From Amycolatopsis lexingtonensis (GTDB lineage Bacteria; Actinomycetota; Actinomycetes; Mycobacteriales; Pseudonocardiaceae): a stretch of DNA of 64,000 nucleotides. The position numbers and the translations under genes were made by a program. The stretch covers positions 7,290,501 through 7,354,500 of the forward strand of contig NZ_JADBEG010000001.1 of NCBI RefSeq assembly GCF_014873755.1, given 5' to 3'. The first letter of the stretch is position 1, and the number at the start of each line of letters is the position of its first letter. Under the pieces are notes generated by a model. That model was not told where the DNA came from, did not search any database, and was given only the letters and a program-made list of their open reading frames with translations. Positions 8,033 through 16,896 of the stretch are shown piece by piece.

Positions 8033-8671
8033 ATGGTGCGGTTGCGCGGCTGGCCCTCGTTCCCCGAAGAACTCCCCGTGTTCACGCCGGAAACGGCGCC
8101 GGCGGACCCGCAGGCGCTGTTCCTGGAGTGGCTGACCGAAGCCGGGGAACACGTGCTCGCGCCGCACGCCGTCACACTGTCCACAGTGGACGCCGACGGT
8201 GCGCCCGACGCCCGCGTCGTGATCCTCAAGGACGTCGGGCCGGCCGGCTGGGCGGTCGCGACCAGCTCGGAAAGCCCGAAGGGCCTGCAGCTGCGCAAGG
8301 ATCCCCGTGCCGCGCTGACGTTCTTCTGGCCCGGCCGCGGCCGTCAGGTCCGGCTGCGCGGACCGGTTTCCCCGGCGGCGCCCGAAGTGTCGGCGGAGGA
8401 CTTCCTGGCCCGGCCGCCGGCTTCGCGCGTCGAAGCGTTCATCGGGCGCCAGTCGCAGGTGCTGGCGGACCCGGCCGACCTCGACGCGGCGGCCGCGGAA
8501 GCGGAACGCTGGGTGGCGGAAAACCCGGCCACCGCACCCGAAACGTGGACGCGGTACCTCGTGGACCCGGACGTCGTCGAGTTCTGGCAGGCCAGCCACG
8601 ACCGGCGGCACGTGCGGCTGCGCTACCGCAAGACCGACGGCGCCTGGGTCCGCGAACGCCTCTGGCCCTGA
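8033..8671 (+). CDS. pyridoxamine 5'-phosphate oxidase family protein (PdxH-like)
   Basis: An FMN-binding protein of the PNPOx family. Real PdxH oxidises PNP or PMP to pyridoxal phosphate. The 212 residues show the split-barrel FMN region (GAPDARVVILKDVG, ATSSESPKGLQLRKDP, AALTFFWPGRGRQVRLRG), the SRVEAFIGRQSQVL segment, and a C-terminal dimerisation piece VEFWQASHDRRHVRLRYR ending ERLWP. The usual substrate-binding RLH element reads DRRH here, so substrate preference may differ. ATG start right after the preceding stop. Confidence 0.75.
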   Translation: MVRLRGWPSFPEELPVFTPETAPADPQALFLEWLTEAGEHVLAPHAVTLSTVDADGAPDARVVILKDVGPAGWAVATSSESPKGLQLRKDPRAALTFFWPGRGRQVRLRGPVSPAAPEVSAEDFLARPPASRVEAFIGRQSQVLADPADLDAAAAEAERWVAENPATAPETWTRYLVDPDVVEFWQASHDRRHVRLRYRKTDGAWVRERLWP

Positions 8672-8725
8672 GAAGCCCTGATCGGGGGTATCCCGCACGC
8701 GGGCGGCTGTGCGCATGATGCACCC

Positions 8726-10117
8726 ATGCGCTCGAAGATCCTGACCGCCGGGCTGGTCCTGGCGCTGACCGCCGCACTCGGGGGTGTGGCCTCGGCCGAC
8801 GCGCGTCCTGGGGGACGACCGAAGCTGACGGATCCGCACCCGTGCCCGGGCCAACCGGGCTTCACCTGCTCGACCTTGACCGTGCCGCTCGACCACACCG
8901 GACGGCTGCCGGGCACGCTCGACCTCGCCGTGGCGACCGCCGACAACGCCGACGCGCCCAAAGGCGTGCTGCTCTTCTTGACCGGCGGGCCCGGGCAGGG
9001 CGGCGTCGGCGCCATCAAGCGGATCGCGAAGCAACGGCTGCCGGAAGTCTCGAAGGACTACCGGTTCGTCATGCTCGACCAGCGCGGCACCGGCCCGTCG
9101 GGCGCGCTGAAGTGCCCGGGGCTGCAGGAGCAGATGGGCAGCTCGGACATCGCGACGCCGACGGCGGACGCGGTGCGGGAGTGCGCGCGGATCCTCGGCC
9201 CGACGGCCCCGCTGTATTCGACCGACCAGACGGTCGCGGACTTCGACCAGCTGCGCCGCGCGCTGGACGTGCCGAAGCTGGTCGTCGACGGCGTCTCGTA
9301 CGGCTCGTTCACGGCGGCGCGGTACGCGCTCGCGCACCCGGCGAACGTCAGCAAGGTCGTCCTCGATTCGGTGCTGCCGCACCACGCGACCGCGTCGGCG
9401 TCGCTCTACCTGACGGGCCTGACGGCCGAAGCCCGGGTGCTGCGCGCGGCGTGCGCGGTGGCCCCGGCCTGCGGCTACGACCCGGCCGACGACCTGGCGT
9501 GGGTGGTCCGCCACCGCGGCACGGCCGACGGCGTGCGGATCTTCGACCTGATCGTCACCTATGAGTTCGTCGACCCGACCTACCGCAACGCGGAGGCGGG
9601 CGACCTCATCGGCGCCCTCCACGAAGCCCGCGGCGGCGCGTCGGCGCACCTGGACGGCTTGCTGGAGGCCTACAAGTCCGGCGGCGACGACCCGGCGTCC
9701 TTCAGCTCCGGCCTCCACGCGGCGACGCTGTGCGCGGACCAGCGCTTCCCGTGGGGCTCGGCGGCGACGCCGGAGCCGCTTCGGCAACCGCTGCTGTCGC
9801 TGGCCGCCCGGACGTTGCCGCCGAGCGCGACCTGGCCGTACACCACGGAGGTCGCCACGCGGCAGGGATTCATCCAGAGCTGCCTCCCGTGGCCGGCCGA
9901 ACGCCCCGGCTCGAACCCGGCAGGCAAGCTGCCGAACATCCCGGTGCTGCTGCTCAACGGCGACCGCGACCTGTCGACGCCGCTGGAGTGGGCGAAGGAG
10001 GAAGCGACCCAGGCCCCGAGCGGCCGGCTGGTGATCGTGCCGGGCGAGTCCCACTCGATCCAGAACCGGGAGCGCGGGCACGCGGGCCGGGACGCGGTGA
10101 TCAACTTTCTTCGCTGA
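8726..10117 (+). CDS. secreted alpha/beta hydrolase, tripeptidyl aminopeptidase-like
   Basis: A 463-residue exported serine hydrolase or peptidase. The signal peptide covers about residues 1-25 (LTAGLVLALTAALGGVASADA). The oxyanion region is LLFLTGGPGQGG, followed by MLDQRGTGPSG. The nucleophile elbow is GVSYGS, the acid lies in LNGDRDLSTPLEW, and the histidine is in VPGESHSIQ. This matches the actinobacterial TAP-like family that cleaves short peptides from the N-terminus. The last 17 bases overlap the convergent lipB gene. Confidence 0.85.
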   Translation: MRSKILTAGLVLALTAALGGVASADARPGGRPKLTDPHPCPGQPGFTCSTLTVPLDHTGRLPGTLDLAVATADNADAPKGVLLFLTGGPGQGGVGAIKRIAKQRLPEVSKDYRFVMLDQRGTGPSGALKCPGLQEQMGSSDIATPTADAVRECARILGPTAPLYSTDQTVADFDQLRRALDVPKLVVDGVSYGSFTAARYALAHPANVSKVVLDSVLPHHATASASLYLTGLTAEARVLRAACAVAPACGYDPADDLAWVVRHRGTADGVRIFDLIVTYEFVDPTYRNAEAGDLIGALHEARGGASAHLDGLLEAYKSGGDDPASFSSGLHAATLCADQRFPWGSAATPEPLRQPLLSLAARTLPPSATWPYTTEVATRQGFIQSCLPWPAERPGSNPAGKLPNIPVLLLNGDRDLSTPLEWAKEEATQAPSGRLVIVPGESHSIQNRERGHAGRDAVINFLR

Positions 10118-10736
10118 GGGCAGCGAAAACGGCGTCTCGCACCTCGGCGTCCGATGGTGTCCCTCGTCCGCGTTCGGCCGCGAGCTCGGCGAGGGACACC
10201 ATCGTGACGTCGGCGAGGCCGCAGGCGACGAAGTGCCGGAAGGCGCTCATGTCCGGGTCGACGTTGAGCGCGAAGCCGTGGCTGGTGACGCCCCGCCGGA
10301 TCCGCATGCCGATCGAAGCGACCTTCCGGTGGTCCGGCGTCCACACCCCGGCGAGACTCGACTCCCCCTTCGGCGTTTCCCGCCGGACCGCGGGAAAGCC
10401 GAGGTTCGCCAGCGCGGCCACCAGACCGGTTTCCAGCCACCGCACGATGTCGACGGGCCCCCGCGCCTTGACGTCGACGACGAGGTAACCGACGAGCTGC
10501 CCGGGCCCGTGGTACGTGGCGAACCCCCCACGATCGACCTGGACGACGGGAAGATCGGCCGGCAGGTCTTCGGGCTTGGTGCGCGGCCCGTAGGTGACGA
10601 TCGGCGGATGGCTGAGCAGGAAGAGCCGGTCTTCGGCCAGGCCTTGCTGGCGCTGCGCGACCCAGGTGCTCATGTCGGCGAGTGCCTGCTGGTAGCCGAC
10701 CTCACCGAGGTCGACCCGCTTGATGGGCCATCCCAC
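10101..10736 (-). CDS. lipB: lipoyl(octanoyl) transferase LipB
   Basis: Transfers octanoate from acyl carrier protein to lipoyl domains, the first step of lipoate assembly. 211 residues with the family signature RGGFATYHGPGQLVGYL, the lysine region KVASIGMRIRRGVTSHG, and the catalytic Cys in FVACGLADVTMVSL. lipA, its usual partner, is not in the window. The gene converges on the hydrolase and shares 17 bp with it. Confidence 0.9.
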   Translation of the reverse strand: MGWPIKRVDLGEVGYQQALADMSTWVAQRQQGLAEDRLFLLSHPPIVTYGPRTKPEDLPADLPVVQVDRGGFATYHGPGQLVGYLVVDVKARGPVDIVRWLETGLVAALANLGFPAVRRETPKGESSLAGVWTPDHRKVASIGMRIRRGVTSHGFALNVDPDMSAFRHFVACGLADVTMVSLAELAAERGRGTPSDAEVRDAVFAALSEES

Positions 10737-10746
10737 GAAATCCAGG

Positions 10747-11958
10747 CTACGCCCAGGTGACCGGCAGTTCGTGGACGCCGTAGATGTTCATGTCCGTCCG
10801 CAGCTTCACCTCCCCGGCCGGCACGGCGAGCTCGAGCGTCGGGAACCGCCGCAGCAGGGCCTCGAAGCCGGCGCGCATCTCGATGCGGGCCAGTTGCTGG
10901 CCGAGGCACTGGTGTACGCCGTGGCCGAACGACAGCAGGCCGCGGGCGTTGCGGTGGACGTCCAGGGTGTCCGGGTTTTCGAAGCGGCGGGGGTCGTGGT
11001 TGGCGGCCAGCAGCGAGACCACGACCGTCGAGCCCTTGGTGATCGTTTCGCCGCCCAGCTCCAGGTCTTCGGTGGCGTAGCGGAAGAAGATGTCGGCCAC
11101 GGACAGGTAGCGCAGGAGTTCCTCGACCGCGCCCGGCAGCAGGTCCGGGTTCGCGCGCACTTCGGCGGCCTGCTCCGGGTGCTCCAGGAGCGCGAAGGTG
11201 CCCAGCGACAGCATGTTCGCGGTCGTCTCGTGGCCGGCGAGCAGCAGCAGGAACGCGGCGCCGGTCAGCTCTTCGACCGTCAGGTCCTCGTGGCGGGCCA
11301 GGTCGGACAGGATGTCGTCACCGGGCTCGGCGCGCTTGCTCGTGACGAGTTCCGTCAAGTACGTGTTCAGCGCGACGTACGCGCCCATCTTCGTCTCGAG
11401 CGGCTGGTCGCGGACCATGAACTGCGCCGAGTCGGCCTGGAAGCTCTCGCGGTCCGCGTACGGCACGCCGAGCAGTTCGCAGATGACCAGCGACGGCACC
11501 GGGAGCGCGAACTCCTTGACCAGGTCGATCGGCGGGGTCAGCCCGGCCAGGTGGTCCAGCTGCCGCTCGACGATCTCGACGATGTGGTCCTCCAGCGTCT
11601 TCATCCGCTTGACGGTGAAGGCGCCGGTCAGCTTGCGCCGCAGCCGGCCGTGGTCCGGCGGGTCCATGGCGATGAACATGCCCGGGAGCTGCGGCGACGG
11701 CTCGGTGGCGGCGGGCATGCCCGTCTCGTAGGGCACGTGGACGACGTCGAGGTCCAGCCGGGAGCTGAACCGGGTGTCGGCCATCATCTGCCGGACCTCT
11801 TCGTAGCCGGTGACCAGCCAGCCCTCGTGGCCGTCGGGGAACACGAGGGGGCTGACGGGGCGCGCGTCGCGCAGCCGGCTGATCTCGCTCGGCGGGTCGA
11901 AGGGGCCCGCGTCGCGCTCCATGGGCAGGCCGTGCGGGACGTCGACCAGGTTGCTCAT
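10747..11958 (-). CDS. cytochrome P450
   Basis: A 403-residue soluble bacterial P450. I-helix motif AGHETT, K-helix EELLRYLSV, and the haem-binding loop FGHGVHQCLGQQLARIE with the ligand cysteine. The ATG giving MSNLVDVPHG is preceded by AAAGGAAATCCG, a good ribosome-binding site. No ferredoxin or reductase gene is adjacent. It is divergent from the SARP regulator, and the gap carries three 11-bp-spaced heptamers reading toward this gene, so it is probably a SARP target. The substrate is unknown; a role in secondary metabolism or detoxification is likely. Confidence 0.92.
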   Translation of the reverse strand: MSNLVDVPHGLPMERDAGPFDPPSEISRLRDARPVSPLVFPDGHEGWLVTGYEEVRQMMADTRFSSRLDLDVVHVPYETGMPAATEPSPQLPGMFIAMDPPDHGRLRRKLTGAFTVKRMKTLEDHIVEIVERQLDHLAGLTPPIDLVKEFALPVPSLVICELLGVPYADRESFQADSAQFMVRDQPLETKMGAYVALNTYLTELVTSKRAEPGDDILSDLARHEDLTVEELTGAAFLLLLAGHETTANMLSLGTFALLEHPEQAAEVRANPDLLPGAVEELLRYLSVADIFFRYATEDLELGGETITKGSTVVVSLLAANHDPRRFENPDTLDVHRNARGLLSFGHGVHQCLGQQLARIEMRAGFEALLRRFPTLELAVPAGEVKLRTDMNIYGVHELPVTWA

Positions 11959-12002
11959 CGGATTTCCTTTCGTGGTGGCTGCCGCCACGATGACCGGGCC
12001 GG

Positions 12003-12031
12003 CTGACACGGGCCTGACACCGCTCGGACAC
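12003..12031 (-). promoter_or_regulatory. SARP-type operator: three heptamers with 11-bp pitch, P450/SARP divergent promoter
   Basis: On the plus strand CTGACAC (12003-12009), CTGACAC (12014-12020) and CGGACAC (12025-12031), each 11 bp apart. SARP regulators bind heptamer direct repeats of this spacing beside the -10 box. Read toward the P450 gene they are GTGTCAG units followed by CCGGCCCG, almost the same arrangement as upstream of the ABC exporter. They also cover the likely -35 region of the SARP gene. Its -10-like CAAGAT (12044-12049) is 7 bp before its GTG, so that transcript may be leaderless. Confidence 0.65.
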
Positions 12032-12056
12032 CGGCGGCCGTGGCAAGATCTGCCTG

Positions 12057-15000
12057 GTGCAGATCGGGATGCTGGGTCCATTCGAGGTCCGCGCGGACGA
12101 CGGCGCGCCGGCCGACGTGCCGGGCGCCCGGTTGCGCGGCCTGCTGGCCGCCCTCGCGCTCGACCCGGGACACGTCGTCCCGAAAGCGACGCTGGTCGAC
12201 TGGATCTGGGGTGAACAGCCGCCGGCCGACGCCGCGAACGCGTTGCAGCGCCTGGTTTCCCGGCTGCGGAAGGCGCTGCCGGACGGGTCCGTCGACGGGC
12301 AGCCGACCGGCTACCGGCTGCTGATCGGTCCCGACGACGTCGACGCCGTGCGGTTCGAACGCCTCGCCGCCGATCCGAACCGGCTCCGGGAAGCTCTCGA
12401 GCTGTGGCGCGGTCCGGCCCTGCAGGACGTCGACCTGCCGGAAAGCGCGGCGCTCGAAGCCGCGGCGACCCGCCTCGAAGCCCTGCGACTGACGGCCATG
12501 GAGGAGTACTTCGACGCGGAGCTCAACCTCGGGAACGGCGCGAAGGTGGTCGCCGAGCTGACCGATCTGGTCGCCGCGAACCCGATGCGCGAACGGCTGG
12601 TCGCCGCGTTGATGCGGGCCCTCGTCGCGAGCGGCCGCGACACCGAGGCACTGCTCGTGTACCAGCGCACGAAGGACGCGCTCGCCGATTCACTCGGCGT
12701 CGACCCCTCACCGGAACTCTCGGCCCTGCACGTCGCGCTGCTGCGGGGCGAGCTGGCGCGGCCGGAGGCGGACCGGAAGACCAACCTGCGGGCCGAGCTG
12801 ACCAGCTACGTCGGCAAGGACGCCGACGTCACCGCGGTCGGCGAGCTCATTTCCGAGCACCGGCTCACCACCGTGATCGGCCCGGGCGGGTCCGGGAAGA
12901 CCCGGCTGGCCACGGAAACCGCGCGGCAGCTGCTGAGCGACCTGCCGGACGGCGCCTGGGTGGTGGAGCTGGCGGCCATCGGCGCCGACGGCGACGTCGC
13001 GCAAGCCACGCTCGGCGCGCTCAAGCTGCGGGACGCGCTGCTCGGCGAGGCACCGGACGCGGAGCCGACGGACCGGGTCATCGCCGCGCTCCGCGAGCGG
13101 TCGATGCTGCTGGTGCTGGACAACTGCGAGCACGTCATCGAGTCCGCGGCGGCGTTCGCCCACCGCGTCCTCGGGGAGTGCCGGCGGCTGCGGATCCTCG
13201 CGACGAGCCGGGAGCCGCTCGGCATCACCGGCGAGGCGTTGTGGCAGCTCGCGCCGCTGATGCTGCCCGGCCCCGACGCCGACCCGGCGGAGATCGAGGC
13301 CGCCCCGGCCGTCCGGCTGCTGCGCGACCGGGCCGGCGCGGTGCGCAAGGAGCTCGCGACCGACGACGCCGCTTTGCCGACGCTGGCCCGCGTCTGCCGG
13401 GCGCTCGACGGGATGCCGCTGGCGATCGAACTCGCCGCCGCGCGGCTGCGCACCATGTCCCTCGACCAGCTCGCCCACCGGCTCGACGACCGCTTCCGCC
13501 TGCTGACCGGCGGCAGCCGCACCGCGCTGCCCCGGCACCGGACGCTGCGCGCGGTCATCGACTGGAGCTGGGAGCTGCTGACCGACGCCGAGCGCGTCGT
13601 GCTGCGGCGGCTCTCGGTGTTCGCCGGCGGGGCGAGCCTGGAAGCGGCCGAGCGAGTCTGCGGCGGCGACGTCGTCGAGGAGTGGGAAGTCCTCGAGCTG
13701 CTGACCGCGCTGACCGAGAAGTCCCTGGTGGTGGCCGGCGAGCGCGATGGCGTGCAGCGGTACCGGATGCTCGGCACGATCAAGGAGTACGCCGAGCAGC
13801 GGCTCGCGGAAGCGGGCGAGACGGAATCGGCGCGTCACGCGCACCTGGCCTACTTCACCGAACTCACCGAAACCGCCAAGCCGCACCTGCGCGAAGCCGA
13901 CCAGCTGGCGTGGCTGGCGAAACTCGAGGCCGAGCACGAGAACATCGCCGCGGCGATGCGTGGTGCGCTCGCGGCGGCCGAAGCCGAAGCCGCGATGCGC
14001 CTGGCCGCCGGCGCCGCCTGGTACTGGTGGCTCGGCGGGCACCGCGCGGAGGGCAACGAGCTGGTCCTGGCGGCCACGGCCGTACCCGGCGAGGTGCCGG
14101 ACGTCCTTCGCGGCGTCGTCTATTCGTTCGTCGTCCAGTTCGTGACGTCCGGGCAGCAGAGCGACGAATCCCAGGCGGTGGACTGGATCCGGAAGGCCTA
14201 CGAAATCAGCCTGCGGCACCCGGACGGCGACATCGAGCTGCGGTTCGCTCCCGCGCTGGAACGCCTGCTGCACGGGCCGGACGCGGCGCTGACCGCGTTC
14301 GAACCGCTGCTCGCCGACGAAGACCCGTGGGCCCGCGCGGTGGCCCGGCTGCAGCTCGGCAAGATGCGGATCCAGCTCGGCCACGGTGATCGCGAGGCGG
14401 ACGAGCACCTCGAGACGGCGCTCGCCGAGTTCCGCGCGATCGGCGAACGCTGGGGCATGTCGTTCGCGCTGACCGAGCTGGCTGATCGCATCGCCGCGCG
14501 CGGCGAGTTCGCCGGCGCGTGCGCGCACTACGAGGAAGCCGTCGTGGTGGTCACCGAGGTCGGGGCCACCGAGGACGTCGTGCGGATGCGGATGCGGCAG
14601 GCCCAGCTGTACTGGCTGCTCGGCGAGGCGGACGCGAGCGCGACCGCGCTGGCCGCCGCGCAACGCGCCGCGGAACGGGTCGCCTGGCCGAACGCGCTGG
14701 CCGAGCTGGCGCTGTCGAAGGCGGAGCTCGCGCGCTGGCGCGGTGACTTCGAGCAGGCCCGCCGCCAGCTCGAAGTCGCGACCACGATGCTGGGCGACGA
14801 CGCCGGGCTGCCGACCGTCCGCGCGGTGACCGGGGACCTGCTCGGCTACCTGGCTTCGGACATCGGCGAGTCCCGCGAGCACCGGGCCGAGGCCTTCCGC
14901 GCGGCGTCCGAGACCGGGCACCCGCTGATGATCGCCCGGGTCATCGTGGGGATCGCGGACCTCGCGCTGCGCGGCGAAGAGCCCGCGCAGGCCGCCCGCC

Positions 15001-15173
15001 TGCTCGCGGCGAGCGCTGCCCTGCACGGGCTGCCGGACCGGTCCCACCCGGACGTGGCCCGGATCGAAGCGGAAACCCGGCGTCGCCTCGGTGACGAGGG
15101 GTTCACCGAGGCGACGCGGGAGGGGACGGCGGCGAGCTGGGACGAGCTGGCCGGCGTCACGCTCGCTTCGTGA
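12057..15173 (+). CDS. AfsR/SARP-family transcriptional regulator with NTPase and TPR-like C-terminus
   Basis: A 1038-residue large SARP. Residues 1-90 are a winged-helix DNA-binding domain (MLGPFEVRADDG, LRGLLAALALDPGHVV, LVSRLRKALP). About 95-235 is the bacterial transcriptional activation domain (NPMRERLVAALMRALVASGR). An STAND-type NTPase follows, with P-loop GPGGSGKTRLA near 275 and Walker B LLVLDNCEHV near 352. The rest is helical TPR-like repeats. Such proteins activate biosynthetic or resistance genes. GTG start without a Shine-Dalgarno site, consistent with a leaderless mRNA. Neighbours with matching operators are the P450 and the ABC exporter. The end overlaps the permease gene by 17 bp. 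Confidence 0.9.
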   Translation: MQIGMLGPFEVRADDGAPADVPGARLRGLLAALALDPGHVVPKATLVDWIWGEQPPADAANALQRLVSRLRKALPDGSVDGQPTGYRLLIGPDDVDAVRFERLAADPNRLREALELWRGPALQDVDLPESAALEAAATRLEALRLTAMEEYFDAELNLGNGAKVVAELTDLVAANPMRERLVAALMRALVASGRDTEALLVYQRTKDALADSLGVDPSPELSALHVALLRGELARPEADRKTNLRAELTSYVGKDADVTAVGELISEHRLTTVIGPGGSGKTRLATETARQLLSDLPDGAWVVELAAIGADGDVAQATLGALKLRDALLGEAPDAEPTDRVIAALRERSMLLVLDNCEHVIESAAAFAHRVLGECRRLRILATSREPLGITGEALWQLAPLMLPGPDADPAEIEAAPAVRLLRDRAGAVRKELATDDAALPTLARVCRALDGMPLAIELAAARLRTMSLDQLAHRLDDRFRLLTGGSRTALPRHRTLRAVIDWSWELLTDAERVVLRRLSVFAGGASLEAAERVCGGDVVEEWEVLELLTALTEKSLVVAGERDGVQRYRMLGTIKEYAEQRLAEAGETESARHAHLAYFTELTETAKPHLREADQLAWLAKLEAEHENIAAAMRGALAAAEAEAAMRLAAGAAWYWWLGGHRAEGNELVLAATAVPGEVPDVLRGVVYSFVVQFVTSGQQSDESQAVDWIRKAYEISLRHPDGDIELRFAPALERLLHGPDAALTAFEPLLADEDPWARAVARLQLGKMRIQLGHGDREADEHLETALAEFRAIGERWGMSFALTELADRIAARGEFAGACAHYEEAVVVVTEVGATEDVVRMRMRQAQLYWLLGEADASATALAAAQRAAERVAWPNALAELALSKAELARWRGDFEQARRQLEVATTMLGDDAGLPTVRAVTGDLLGYLASDIGESREHRAEAFRAASETGHPLMIARVIVGIADLALRGEEPAQAARLLAASAALHGLPDRSHPDVARIEAETRRRLGDEGFTEATREGTAASWDELAGVTLAS

Positions 15174-15900
15174 ACTTCGCCCGCGCCCAGACGTAACCGA
15201 TCACGGCGATCCCGGCGCACCAGGCGATCGCGGCGATCGCGTAGCCGGTGGAGGGCGTGCCGGTCAGCAGCCCGCGCACGGTTTCGATGATCGGCGTGAA
15301 CGGCTGGTATTCGGCGAATTCGCGGAGACCGGGACCCATTTTGTCGGCGGGCACGATCGCGCTGCTGAAGAACGGCAGCATCACCAGCGGGACGGCGGCC
15401 ATTCCCGCCGTTTCCGGCGTTTTCGCGGCCAGTCCCAGCGCGACGGTGAACCAGCCGGCCGCGAAACCGAGCAGCACGATCATGCCGACCACGCCGAGCC
15501 AGTCGAGGAAACTCGCGGACGGGCTGAACCCGAGCAGGAAAGCCACGCCGACGAGAGCCGCGATGGCGATCAGGTTGGTGAGCACGCTCGCGACGACGTG
15601 GCCGGTGAGCACCGCGCCGCGCGAGACGTCCATGACCTTGAAGCGGTTGATGATTCCCTTCGTCATGTCGGAGTTCACCGACGTCGCCGTGGCGCCGAGG
15701 CCGTAGCAGATGGCCAGCAGCATCAGGCCCGGCGTGGCGTAGTCGACGTAATCGACGCCGACGTCGAAAGCGTCGCCGAGCATGTACACGAACATCAGCA
15801 TGATCACGATCGGCATCAGGACGGCGTTGAAGACCGACGTCGGATTCCGGGCGATGTGCTTGAAATTGCGGCGAAGCATGACTGTGGCGTGGGTGCTCAT
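15157..15900 (-). CDS. ABC exporter permease, DrrB-type
   Basis: A 247-residue ABC-2 permease with about six helices (FNAVLMPIVIMLMFVYML, GLMLLAICYGLGATATS, NLIAIAALVGVAFLLG, VVGMIVLLGFAAGWFTV, AAVPLVMLPFFSSAIVP, AIAAIAWCAGIAVIGYV). The FSSAIVPADKMGPGLR and YQPFTPIIETVRGLL elements are typical of daunorubicin-resistance DrrB proteins. Its ATG overlaps the stop of the ATPase gene (ATGA), so both are made together. It exports an unknown, probably hydrophobic, compound. Confidence 0.88.
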   Translation of the reverse strand: MSTHATVMLRRNFKHIARNPTSVFNAVLMPIVIMLMFVYMLGDAFDVGVDYVDYATPGLMLLAICYGLGATATSVNSDMTKGIINRFKVMDVSRGAVLTGHVVASVLTNLIAIAALVGVAFLLGFSPSASFLDWLGVVGMIVLLGFAAGWFTVALGLAAKTPETAGMAAVPLVMLPFFSSAIVPADKMGPGLREFAEYQPFTPIIETVRGLLTGTPSTGYAIAAIAWCAGIAVIGYVWARAKFTKRA

Positions 15901-16832
15901 CGGGAAACAACCTCCGTGGCGTGGCCGGTGAGGGCGAGGAAGACGTCGTCGAGATCGGGGGTGTGGACGGAAAACTCTTCGGCGGTGAGCGCGTATTCGT
16001 CGAGCCGGTCGAGCAGGGCGCGCAACGATTTCGAGCTCCCGTCGCCGGGAACGCGCAAAGTCAGTGCTTCGTCGTCGCGGGTGGCGTCGGTGAGGACGCG
16101 CGCGGCGGCGTCGAGCTCGGCGGCGGTGGCGAACCGGAGCCGGACGTGGGTACCGGGCAGCCGGCGCTTGAGCTCGTCGGCGGTCCCCTCCGCGACGAAC
16201 CGGCCCTGGTCGAGCACCGCGATCCGGTCGGCGAGCTGATCGGCTTCCTCGAGGTACTGCGTGGTGAGGAAGATGGTGACGCCGTCGGCGACGAGGTCCC
16301 GGATGATCGCCCACATCGTCCGGCGGCTGCGCGGGTCCAGGCCCGTCGTCGGCTCGTCGAGGAAGATGATCCGCGGGTTGCCGACGAGCGTCATCGCCAG
16401 ATCGAGCTTCCGGCGCATGCCCCCGGAGTACGTCGACGCCGGCTTGCCCGCCGATTCCGTGAGCTGGAAGCGGTCGAGCAGGTCGGCGACGACCCGCTTG
16501 CCGTCCTTGACGCCGCTGAGATCCACCATCAGCTGGAGGTTCTCTTCGCCGGTGAGCAGCTCGTCGACGGCCGCGAACTGGCCGGTGACCCCGATCGCGG
16601 ACCGGACCTTCTTGGTCTCGGCCGCGATGTCGTGGCCGGCGACGCTGATCGTGCCGCCGTCGGCCTTGAGCAGCGTGGTCAGGACGTTGACCATCGTGGT
16701 CTTCCCGGCGCCGTTCGGGCCGAGGAGGGAGAAGATCGTCCCCGCGGGGACCTGCAGGTCGATGCCGTCGAGCACGACCTTGTCCTGGTAGGCCTTCCGT
16801 AGCCCGGAAGCCGTGATCGCCATTTCTGTCAT
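15897..16832 (-). CDS. ABC exporter ATP-binding protein, DrrA-type
   Basis: 311 residues. Walker A GPNGAGKTT, Q-loop GVTGQFAAVDE, signature YSGGMRRKLD, Walker B RIIFLDEPTTGLD and H-loop ending LTTQYLEEAD are all intact, so it should hydrolyse ATP. The C-terminal ~90-residue extension (HTPDLDDVFLALTGH) is typical of daunorubicin-resistance ATPases. A set of three 11-bp-spaced heptamers lies 22-50 bp upstream. With the overlapping permease it forms a two-gene exporter operon, likely controlled by the neighbouring SARP. Confidence 0.92.
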   Translation of the reverse strand: MTEMAITASGLRKAYQDKVVLDGIDLQVPAGTIFSLLGPNGAGKTTMVNVLTTLLKADGGTISVAGHDIAAETKKVRSAIGVTGQFAAVDELLTGEENLQLMVDLSGVKDGKRVVADLLDRFQLTESAGKPASTYSGGMRRKLDLAMTLVGNPRIIFLDEPTTGLDPRSRRTMWAIIRDLVADGVTIFLTTQYLEEADQLADRIAVLDQGRFVAEGTADELKRRLPGTHVRLRFATAAELDAAARVLTDATRDDEALTLRVPGDGSSKSLRALLDRLDEYALTAEEFSVHTPDLDDVFLALTGHATEVVSR

Positions 16833-16854
16833 GGGAGCACTGTGTTCGGCCGGC

Positions 16855-16883
16855 CTGACACCGACCTGACCTCACCCTGACAC
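16855..16883 (-). promoter_or_regulatory. SARP-type operator upstream of the ABC exporter
   Basis: Plus-strand CTGACAC (16855-16861), CTGACCT (16866-16872) and CTGACAC (16877-16883), exact 11-bp pitch. Read toward the exporter they are GTGTCAG, AGGTCAG, GTGTCAG, then GCCGGCCG and an AT-richer stretch (AACACAGT) suitable as a -10 before the ATG. The same heptamer, pitch and GC flank occur at 12003-12031, so one regulator probably binds both. Confidence 0.65.
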
Positions 16884-16896
16884 GGGCGCTGTCACG

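Noticed and set aside
7799..10081. Long minus-strand frame opposite the hypothetical, PdxH-like and hydrolase genes
   Set aside because: No family motifs; arginine-rich shadow of well-supported plus-strand genes.
12708..15047. Minus-strand frame opposite the SARP regulator
   Set aside because: Composition typical of an antisense shadow; the SARP on the other strand has all expected domains.
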